In this document: piece after piece, positions 1 through 4,706 of the stretch | How the letters are laid out: every line of letters starts with the position of its first letter | Numbering within the stretch: the stretch's first letter is position 1 | Assembly: GCA_025966175.1 (NCBI GenBank) | Contig: JAOPVN010000094.1 | Location: 1 to 5,784, forward strand | Direction: 5' to 3' | DNA: 5,784 nt | Source: Modestobacter sp. | Lineage (GTDB): Bacteria > Actinomycetota > Actinomycetes > Mycobacteriales > Geodermatophilaceae | The notes under the pieces: generated by a model | Database searches by the model: none | What the model was told of the DNA's origin: nothing | The model's input: only the letters and a program-made list of their open reading frames with translations | Translations under genes and position numbers: made by a program

Positions 1-363
1 GCCGGCGGGAGTGAGCACGCCGTCCAGCCCGTCGGCCGTCGTCGGCACGCCCTGCAGCGTTCCGGCCGGCAGCGGGAACCGCCCCTCGGGCAGGACGACG
101 GAGGCCTGCGTGGTCTGCGCCGGCACCAGCTGCTCGGCCAGGCCGAGTGCCTCGATCAGCTCGAGCGCCTCCGGCACCCGGGCGAGCACCGCCTCGGGCC
201 CGGTGTCGTACCAGCGGCCGGCGAGGTCGACCCGGTCCAGCTTGCCGCCGATCCGCGACCCCGCCTCCAGCACGACCACCTCGTCGTCGGGGTGGGTGCG
301 ACGCCACTCGAAGGCGGCGGTCAGCCCGGTGATCCCGGCGCCGACGACGACCAGCCGGCTCAT
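1..363 (-). CDS. hemG: Protoporphyrinogen/coproporphyrinogen oxidase, N-terminal part (cut by window edge)
   Basis: This is a flavin amine-oxidase-type enzyme of haem synthesis that oxidises the porphyrinogen ring. In Actinobacteria this family (HemG/HemY/CgoX) mostly acts on coproporphyrinogen III in the coproporphyrin-dependent route; I cannot tell the substrate from this fragment. The first 121 residues are visible. They open with the FAD-binding dinucleotide motif GAGITGL (residues 8-14) on a beta strand, then the acidic end of strand 2 (VLEAG, about 31-35) and the IGGK segment (38-41), the classic start of this fold. The rest runs off the left edge, so this is a partial gene and not a broken one. 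The ATG (363-361) overlaps the hemE stop as ATGA, which fixes the start and implies translational coupling in one hemE-hemG transcript. Family assignment is firm from motifs and neighbour; the symbol could equally be hemY or cgoX. Confidence 0.9.
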   Translation of the reverse strand, partial: MSRLVVVGAGITGLTAAFEWRRTHPDDEVVVLEAGSRIGGKLDRVDLAGRWYDTGPEAVLARVPEALELIEALGLAEQLVPAQTTQASVVLPEGRFPLPAGTLQGVPTTADGLDGVLTPAG

Positions 364-1406
364 GTCGAGGTCAGCTCGTGGACCAACTCGGCGACGTGGG
401 TGAGGACGCCGGGGTCGGTGTCCGGCAGGACGCCGTGGCCGAGGTTGAAGATGTGCCCGCGGGCGGCACGGCCCTGCTCGACCACGCGGCGCACCTCGCG
501 ATCGACGGTCTCCCGGTCGGCCAGCAGGACGGCGGGGTCCAGGTTGCCCTGCAGCGAGTAGCCCGGCCCGACCCGGCGGGCGGCCTCGTCCAGCGGCACC
601 CGCCAGTCGACGCCGACGACGTCCGCCCCGGCGCTGCCGATGAGCGGCAGCAGCTCTCCGGTGCCCACCCCGAAGTGCACCTTCGGCACCTCCGGGGCGG
701 CCAGCCCGTCGAACACCGCGCGCGAGTGCGGCAGCACCCGGCCGGCGTAGTCGGTCGCCGACAGCACCCCGGCCCAGGAGTCGAACAGCTGCACCGCGCT
801 GGCGCCGGCGTCGACCTGGACCCGCAGGAACGTCGCGGCGCTGACCGCCAGCCGGTCCAGCAGCCGCTGCCAGGCCTCGGGCTCGGCGTACATGAAGGCC
901 TTGGTGCGGGCGTGCTCCTTGGAGGGGCCGCCCTCGATCAGGTACGTGGCGAGGGTGAACGGCGCCCCGGCGAAGCCGATCAACGGAGTCGAGCCCAGCT
1001 CGGCGACGAGGCTGCGGACGGCGGTGGCGAGGAAGTCCAGCCGGTCGGGCTCCAGGAAGGGGAGCGCGTCGACGTCGGCGACGGTGCGCACCGGGGAGGC
1101 CACGACCGGACCGATGCCGGGCTTGATCTCGATGTCCACGCCGGCCACCACCAGCGGCAGCACGATGTCGGAGAAGAGGATCGCCGCATCGACGCCGTGC
1201 CGGCGGACCGGCTGCAGGGTGATCTCGGTGACCAGGTCGGGATCCTGGCAGGCCTGCAGCATCGCGGTGCCCGCGCGCAGTGCCCGGTACTCCGGCAGCG
1301 AGCGACCGGCCTGGCGCATGAACCAGACGGGGGTGCGGGTGACCGGGAGCCCCCGGGCCGCCCGGACCAGGTCGGAGTCGGCGGCCGGTCCTGCTGCTGT
1401 TCCCAC
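360..1406 (-). CDS. hemE: Uroporphyrinogen decarboxylase HemE
   Basis: This cytoplasmic enzyme removes four carboxyl groups from uroporphyrinogen III to give coproporphyrinogen III, a common step of haem synthesis. The 348-residue product has normal family length. Signature 1 is at residues 26-41 (PVWFMRQAGRSLPEYR) and carries the substrate-binding Arg31 and Arg35. Signature 2 is at 143-152 (IGFAGAPFTL). Asp80 in LFSDIVLPL matches the essential catalytic Asp of the family, with Tyr155, Ser210 and His323 (NLGHG) at the other expected active-site positions. The start is GTG at 1406, preceded by a GGGAGGA ribosome binding site with about 9 bases of spacing; family similarity begins close to it. 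The stop overlaps the next gene's ATG by 4 bases, so hemE leads the hemE-hemG pair. It is divergent from the DUF3000 gene across a 130-base gap. Nothing is missing, and the assignment is near certain. Confidence 0.98.
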   Translation of the reverse strand: MGTAAGPAADSDLVRAARGLPVTRTPVWFMRQAGRSLPEYRALRAGTAMLQACQDPDLVTEITLQPVRRHGVDAAILFSDIVLPLVVAGVDIEIKPGIGPVVASPVRTVADVDALPFLEPDRLDFLATAVRSLVAELGSTPLIGFAGAPFTLATYLIEGGPSKEHARTKAFMYAEPEAWQRLLDRLAVSAATFLRVQVDAGASAVQLFDSWAGVLSATDYAGRVLPHSRAVFDGLAAPEVPKVHFGVGTGELLPLIGSAGADVVGVDWRVPLDEAARRVGPGYSLQGNLDPAVLLADRETVDREVRRVVEQGRAARGHIFNLGHGVLPDTDPGVLTHVAELVHELTST

Positions 1407-1536
1407 GACTGCGGATCCTCCCAGACGCCCCCGCGCGGGGCTGCGGGCACTCGGACTCGGGACAGCCGGGTCACGGGCGGCTCACGGCGGCGCGTCGGGA
1501 CGCCTCATCCTGCCGTTCGCGACCTACCCTGCGACC
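1407..1536. other. Divergent intergenic region hemE / DUF3000
   Basis: This 130-base gap must hold the promoters of both the hemE-hemG unit (leftward) and the DUF3000 gene (rightward). Visible structure: a 12-bp perfect palindrome CCCCGCGCGGGG at 1429-1440, which would be in the hemE leader; two direct ACTCGG copies at 1449-1460; two TCACGG copies 11 bp apart (1471 and 1482), one helical turn; and a 12-bp palindrome GCGTCGGGACGC at 1492-1503, beside the expected -35 region of the rightward promoter. Short GC-rich palindromes arise easily by chance at this base composition, so I do not assign an operator. I see no convincing promoter for hemE. Confidence 0.4.
1412..1422 (-). promoter_or_regulatory. 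Ribosome binding site of hemE
   Basis: Read on the minus strand, GGGAGGA lies about 9 bases before the GTG at 1406. It is a strong Shine-Dalgarno match and supports GTG as the true start although no ATG is available nearby. Confidence 0.7.
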
Positions 1537-1537
1537 G
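1525..1537 (+). promoter_or_regulatory. Probable leaderless promoter of the DUF3000 gene (-10 TACCCT)
   Basis: TACCCT at 1525-1530 fits the actinobacterial -10 pattern TANNNT, and its last T is 6 bases before the G of the GTG at 1537. That spacing puts the transcription start on the first base of the start codon. No Shine-Dalgarno-like sequence lies between -10 and GTG. Leaderless GTG genes are common in Actinobacteria. A -35 match is not evident (GC-rich sequence near 1501-1507), as is usual for this class. Confidence 0.6.
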
Positions 1538-2151
1538 TGGCCCAGCAGCGCAAACGCCTCGACGACGGCATTCCGGCGCCGGCGCAGAAGCCCGCAGAGT
1601 TCCAGGCCGCCCTCGAGGCGCTGGCGACCGTACACCCGCGCCCCGAGATCGTCGTCGAGCACATCCCCGCTCCCCAGCGGCTGGCCCCGTGGTCGCACGC
1701 GGTCGGCGCGCGGGTCGGCGTCCCGGGCGACGAGGAGGACGAGCTGGCCAGCGGCCGGTTCATCGTGCTCTTCGACCCGGAGGGCCACGAGGCATGGCAG
1801 GGCACCACCCGCTGCGTCGGCTACGTCTCGGCCAGCACCGACTCGGAGATGGTCGACGACAGCATGTTCTCCGAGGTCGCCTGGAGCTGGCTGACCGACG
1901 CGCTCACCGAGCACGGCGCCGGCCACCACTCCGTCGGCGGGACCGTCACCCGCACCGCCTCCACCCGGTTCGGCTCCATCGCCGCCCCCGAGCACTCGGT
2001 CGATGTGGAGATCCGGGCGTCGTGGACGGCGGAGGGCACGGACCTCGACAAGCACCTCACCGCCTTCCTCGAGGTGCTGGGCAACGCCGCGGGGCTGCCG
2101 CCGCCCGGGATCCACCTGCTGGACTCGAACGGGCAGACCGCCGACGCTTAG
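1537..2151 (+). CDS. DUF3000 family protein
   Basis: This is a 204-residue soluble protein of the actinobacterial DUF3000 family, whose biochemical function I do not know. No signal peptide or membrane segment is visible. It has a short basic start (AQQRKR), a helix around residues 18-32 (PAEFQAALEAL), the family-typical PAPQRLAPWSHAV (45-57), a strand with GRFIVLFDPEGHEAWQG (73-89), an acidic mid-part, FSEVAWSWLTDAL (111-123) and a GGTVTRTASTRFGS stretch (134-147). The start is taken as the GTG at 1537, because the open frame upstream is only the shadow of hemE and because a leaderless promoter sits exactly in front. The length agrees with the M. tuberculosis relative as I remember it (about 210 residues). 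It is the first gene of the rightward block, divergent from hemE and upstream of the regulator and RNase D. The persistent neighbourhood hints at a housekeeping role, but no function can be given. Family call is from memory of the motifs. Confidence 0.85.
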   Translation: MAQQRKRLDDGIPAPAQKPAEFQAALEALATVHPRPEIVVEHIPAPQRLAPWSHAVGARVGVPGDEEDELASGRFIVLFDPEGHEAWQGTTRCVGYVSASTDSEMVDDSMFSEVAWSWLTDALTEHGAGHHSVGGTVTRTASTRFGSIAAPEHSVDVEIRASWTAEGTDLDKHLTAFLEVLGNAAGLPPPGIHLLDSNGQTADA

Positions 2152-2166
2152 ACTCCCCCCGTACTC

Positions 2167-2196
2167 CACTCGGCCTAACGGGACGTAGGCCGAGTG
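2167..2196 (+). terminator. Perfect 11-bp inverted repeat after DUF3000 (terminator or leader element)
   Basis: The arms CACTCGGCCTA (2167-2177) and TAGGCCGAGTG (2186-2196) are fully complementary, with an 8-base loop (ACGGGACG). The repeat begins 15 bases after the DUF3000 stop. No T-tract follows, so if it is a terminator it is of the tail-less type frequent in high-GC actinomycetes. The alternative is a structured leader or dyad operator for the response regulator, because a TANNNT -10-like hexamer (TAGACT, 2149-2154) lies just upstream and would start transcripts near 2161. Confidence 0.5.
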
Positions 2197-2221
2197 CTCG
2201 GACACGCCGGATCGTCCGCCG

Positions 2222-2242
2222 GGTGGTCAGCCATCGACCACC
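2222..2242 (+). repeat. 7-bp inverted repeat in the leader of the response regulator gene
   Basis: GGTGGTC (2222-2228) and GACCACC (2236-2242) are exact complements separated by 7 bases. The element ends 31 bases before the regulator's ATG, clear of its ribosome binding site. It could be a second hairpin of the leader or a dyad binding site, for example for the regulator itself. A chance match of this length is possible in such GC-rich DNA. Confidence 0.35.
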
Positions 2243-2263
2243 GACGCCGACCGGTCCGACGAC

Positions 2264-2269
2264 GGGAGG
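2264..2269 (+). promoter_or_regulatory. Ribosome binding site of the response regulator gene
   Basis: GGGAGG lies 4 bases before the ATG at 2274, within GGGAGGCGGG. The spacing is slightly short, but this is the only purine-rich block in the leader. It supports this ATG, from which the receiver fold follows after about 16 residues. Confidence 0.6.
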
Positions 2270-2273
2270 CGGG

Positions 2274-2984
2274 ATGTCCCTCGGCCGACTGTGGTCCGAC
2301 GGCGTGGTGTTCGGCCCGCACGCCGGCGCGCTCGTCGTCGATCCGTCCCCCCTGGTGCGCGAGGCGCTCGCCGGCCGGCTGCGCGGGCTCGGTGCGCGCG
2401 ACATCGAGGAGGCCGCCTCACTGGAGGAGGCCCGGGTGCGGGCGCACGTGTCCGGCCCCCGCGCGCTGTGCGTGCTGGAGGTCGACCTCCCCGAGGTCGG
2501 CCCGGACAACGGCAGCCGCGGTGGTGACCCCGGGCGGGGCCTGGAGCTGCTGCCCACGCTGCGCACCGAGGGCTGGCCGGTGACCGTCGTCCTCACCTCG
2601 GTGACCGACCCGGCCGTCGTCCGGGCCGCGTTCCTGGCCGGCGTGCAGGGGTACGTGCTGAAGACCAGCCCGCTGGCCACGCTGACCGAAGGGCTTCGGG
2701 CAGCGGTGTCCGGCGAGGTCTTCGCCGACCCGGGGATCGCCACCAGCCTGGCCCAGGGGTTGACCCAAACCGGGGTGGAGGAAGCTGTCGGCGAGCTGTC
2801 CGCCCGCGAGCGCGACATCCTGCGGCTGGTCGCCGACGGGCACACGAACAAGGAGATCGGCGAGAAGGTGGACCTGTCCGCACTGACCGTGAAGAGTCAT
2901 CTGGCGCGCATCGCGCGCAAGCTGGGCACCGGCGACCGGGCGCACATGGTGGCGCTCGGCATCCGCTCGGGGGTCATCAACTGA
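2274..2984 (+). CDS. Atypical orphan LuxR/NarL-type response regulator
   Basis: This is a 236-residue DNA-binding regulator with an N-terminal receiver domain (about 17-145) and a C-terminal GerE/LuxR helix-turn-helix (about 174-236). The HTH shows LSARERDILRLVADGHTNKEIG, then LSALTVKSHLARIARKLG, both textbook. The receiver keeps the switch Thr108/Ser109 and the conserved Lys130 (GYVLK). Its acidic site is altered: where VDDH is usual it has VDPS (Asp23 kept, Pro24), and in VLEVDLP the phospho-acceptor position is Glu69 (codon 2478-2480). After this site comes a Gly/Asp-rich insertion (about 74-88) in the beta3-alpha3 loop. No sensor kinase is nearby. It is thus probably not switched by ordinary phosphorylation, as with several orphan regulators of Streptomyces. 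It sits between DUF3000 and RNase D; the RNase D gene follows with no gap, so the two are probably co-transcribed. Target genes are unknown. Confidence 0.9.
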   Translation: MSLGRLWSDGVVFGPHAGALVVDPSPLVREALAGRLRGLGARDIEEAASLEEARVRAHVSGPRALCVLEVDLPEVGPDNGSRGGDPGRGLELLPTLRTEGWPVTVVLTSVTDPAVVRAAFLAGVQGYVLKTSPLATLTEGLRAAVSGEVFADPGIATSLAQGLTQTGVEEAVGELSARERDILRLVADGHTNKEIGEKVDLSALTVKSHLARIARKLGTGDRAHMVALGIRSGVIN

Positions 2985-3013
2985 GCACCGACCAGACCCC
3001 TGCCGTCCCGGCG

Positions 3014-4324
3014 GTGGAGTTCACCGAGCCCACTCCCCCGACCGAGATCCCCGCGGCGGAGGCCCCTGTCACCCAGCTCGTCACCGAGCCCGACACCGAG
3101 CCCGACACCGAGCCCGCCGACGACGCGCCCACCGCCGTCCCGCTGCTCGCGCCCCGCGACGGCCTGCCGCCGGCCATCGAGACCTCGACCGCACTGGTCG
3201 CCTACGCCGACGCGCTGGCCGCCGGCAGCGGGCCGGTCGCCGTCGACGCCGAACGGGCCTCCGGCTACCGGTACGGGCAGAGCGCCTACCTGGTCCAGAT
3301 CCGCCGCGACGGCGCAGGCACCGGGCTGATCGACCCCGTGCCGCTGCCGGACCTGTCGGCGGTGCAGGCCGCGATCGGCGACGCCGAGTGGGTGCTGCAC
3401 GCGGCCAACCAGGACCTGCCGTGCCTGGCCGAGCTCGGGCTGGTGCCCACCAGGCTGTTCGACACCGAGCTCGCCGCCCGGCTGGCCGGACTGCCGCGGG
3501 TGGGCCTGGGCGCCGTCGTCGAGTCACTGCTCGGTCTGTCGCTGCAGAAGGGCCACTCGGCCGCCGACTGGAGCACCCGGCCGCTGCCGGAGGACTGGCT
3601 GGTCTACGCCGCACTGGACGTCGAAGTGCTGGTCGACCTGCGGAACGCCCTGGCCGCGATCCTCGAGGAGCAGGGCAAGACCGAGTGGGCCCGGCAGGAG
3701 TTCGAGGCGATCCTCGCCGCCGGCCCCCCGGCCCCCAAGGTCGACCCCTGGCGGAAGACCTCGGGCATGCACGGGCTGCGCAACCGTCGGCAGCTGGCCA
3801 TGGTGCGCGCGCTGTGGCAGGCCCGCGACGAGCTCGCCCGCCGTCGCGACATCGCGCCGGGCCGGGTGCTGCCCGACGCGGCGATCGTGTCCGCGGTGCA
3901 GGCCGACCCGAAGACCGAGGGCGCGCTGCTGGAGCTGCCGGTCTTCCGCGGCCGGGCCAACCGCAAGCTGGTCGGCACGTGGTTCGGCGCGCTCACCCGC
4001 GGCCGGGCACTTCCCGAGACCGAGCTGCCGCCGCACAGCAAACCCGGGGACGGGCCGCCCCCGGTGAACCGGTGGGCCGACCGCGACCCGGTGGCCGCCG
4101 CCCGGCTGAAGGCCGCCCGGGCGTCGTTGGCCGAGGTGTCCGATCAGTGGTCGGTGCCGGTGGAGAACATCCTCTCCCCCGACCTGGTGCGCCGACTCAT
4201 GTGGACGCCACCGGAACCGGCCGACGCCGCCGCGGTGGCCGACGCGCTGCGCGCCGGCGGCGCCCGCGAGTGGCAGATCGAACTGACCCGCGACCTGCTC
4301 ACCGAGGCGATCGCCGCCGCCTGA
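3014..4324 (+). CDS. rnd: Ribonuclease D / HRDC-domain 3'-5' exoribonuclease
   Basis: This is a DEDD-type 3'-5' exonuclease of the RNase D family, expected to trim structured RNA ends such as tRNA precursors in the cytoplasm. From the GTG at 3014 it has 436 residues. The catalytic motifs are complete: VAVDAE (Asp78, Glu80), AANQD (Asp134) and Y198-AALD202 (the DEDDy Tyr and last Asp). An HRDC nucleic-acid-binding domain follows (about 246-330, from DPWRK), then a C-terminal HRDC-like region. The first 45 residues are an acidic Pro/Thr/Glu-rich tail not needed for the fold. The start is uncertain. GTG 3014 is the first standard start codon but lacks a ribosome binding site. An in-frame CTG at 2981, overlapping the regulator's TGA as CTGA and preceded by GGGGG with 7 bases of spacing, would add 11 residues. 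Family certain; substrate inferred from family. Confidence 0.93.
   Translation: MEFTEPTPPTEIPAAEAPVTQLVTEPDTEPDTEPADDAPTAVPLLAPRDGLPPAIETSTALVAYADALAAGSGPVAVDAERASGYRYGQSAYLVQIRRDGAGTGLIDPVPLPDLSAVQAAIGDAEWVLHAANQDLPCLAELGLVPTRLFDTELAARLAGLPRVGLGAVVESLLGLSLQKGHSAADWSTRPLPEDWLVYAALDVEVLVDLRNALAAILEEQGKTEWARQEFEAILAAGPPAPKVDPWRKTSGMHGLRNRRQLAMVRALWQARDELARRRDIAPGRVLPDAAIVSAVQADPKTEGALLELPVFRGRANRKLVGTWFGALTRGRALPETELPPHSKPGDGPPPVNRWADRDPVAAARLKAARASLAEVSDQWSVPVENILSPDLVRRLMWTPPEPADAAAVADALRAGGAREWQIELTRDLLTEAIAAA
3083..3118 (+). repeat. Three tandem 12-bp units in the RNase D N-terminal tail
   Basis: The unit ACCGAGCCCGAC occurs at 3083-3094 and 3095-3106, with a last copy at 3107-3118 differing by one base (…CCCGCC). 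It encodes TEPD-TEPD-TEPA. The period is a multiple of 3, so copy-number changes keep the frame. It lies in the disordered acidic tail before the exonuclease domain and probably varies in length between strains. Confidence 0.85.
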
Positions 4325-4337
4325 GCTGCGGGTCACC

Positions 4338-4379
4338 CCGCCCGCGGGGCGCCGCCGTCCGGCGGCGTCCCGCGGGCGG
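4338..4379. terminator. 19-bp hairpin between convergent genes, probable bidirectional terminator
   Basis: Bases 4338-4356 pair with 4361-4379 (18 Watson-Crick pairs and one G-T) around a GTCC tetraloop. The hairpin begins 14 bases after the RNase D stop and ends 8 bases before the end of the DUF1697 remnant on the opposite strand. It has no long T-tract on either side (TGGCTTGCT on the plus side), which is usual for high-GC actinomycete terminators. Its place between tail-to-tail genes suits termination in both directions. Confidence 0.75.
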
Positions 4380-4387
4380 TGGCTTGC

Positions 4388-4668
4388 TCAGCGCGGGAAC
4401 AGCTCGGTGAGCTCGAGCACGGTGCTCCAGTTGCGGGCCGTGCCGACCGGGCCGGGTCGCCGATGACGGTGCCCAGCGGGTCTCCGGCCACGACGGCGAG
4501 GAGGTCCTCTGCGGGCAGCTCCGAGTCGAGCACCACGCTGCCGCTCTGCAGCAGTGTCCGCACCTCCCCGTGCCCCTCACTCGTCAGCAGCTCCCGCAGG
4601 TCGGCCATCGCGACCCGGTGGGCCCGGCCGACGTTGATCCCCCGCACCAGCAGCACACCTCGGGTCAC
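4388..4668 (-). pseudogene. Decayed DUF1697 family gene
   Basis: The reading frame from GTG 4668 begins as a normal DUF1697 protein: VTRGVLLVRGINVGRAHRVA, MADLRELL, then VRTLLQSGSVVLDSELPAED (about residues 1-55). The next piece, LLAVVAGDPLGTVIGDPAR (56-74), matches the family only further downstream, so an in-frame segment seems lost. After codon 74 the family C-terminus continues in another frame: GTARNWSTVLELTELFPR and TGA (4444-4388). About 92 residues remain of a usual 180 or so, so there are at least two deletions, one frame-breaking. Without the frameshift the frame reads into nonsense through the terminator hairpin. A ribosome binding site (GGAG, 8 bases before the GTG) survives. DUF1697 has no established function that I can name. 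The gene lies 34 bases after the sugar permease on the same strand. Family alignment is from memory; an assembly error could mimic part of this. Confidence 0.75.
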
Positions 4669-4688
4669 CCGGTGTACTCCGACCGTTC

Positions 4689-4706
4689 CTGACGGCCGCC
4701 CGTCAG
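4689..4706 (-). terminator. Small hairpin over the permease stop codon
   Basis: CTGACGG and CCGTCAG (7 bp) flank a 4-base loop, and the TGA of the permease gene lies inside the upstream arm on the minus strand. No T-tract follows. It may be a weak terminator or an mRNA 3'-end stabiliser at the end of the transporter operon, or merely chance. Confidence 0.35.

Noticed and set aside
892..1536. Upstream extension of the DUF3000 frame to an ATG at 892
   Set aside because: It runs antisense through hemE and the divergent gap, has no family similarity, and the GTG at 1537 has a well-placed promoter.
1471..2205. Minus-strand frame of 244 codons opposite DUF3000
   Set aside because: Shadow frame without recognisable motifs, and the sense strand encodes a known family with a promoter.
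2249..2256. GACCGGTC palindrome before the regulator
   Set aside because: Eight bases of self-complementarity are expected often in DNA of this composition; nothing else supports a site.
378..2273. A long open frame on the plus strand continuous with the response regulator, suggesting a giant fusion protein
   Set aside because: Its first kilobase is antisense to hemE and then out of frame with DUF3000. The translation is low-complexity Arg/Gly/Pro/Asp sequence with no domain. Open antisense frames are expected at this GC content, and the regulator has its own ribosome binding site and ATG.
3388..4410. 340-residue plus-strand frame overlapping RNase D
   Set aside because: It is Arg/Gly/Ala-rich shadow translation; the other frame carries all DEDD catalytic motifs and the HRDC domain.
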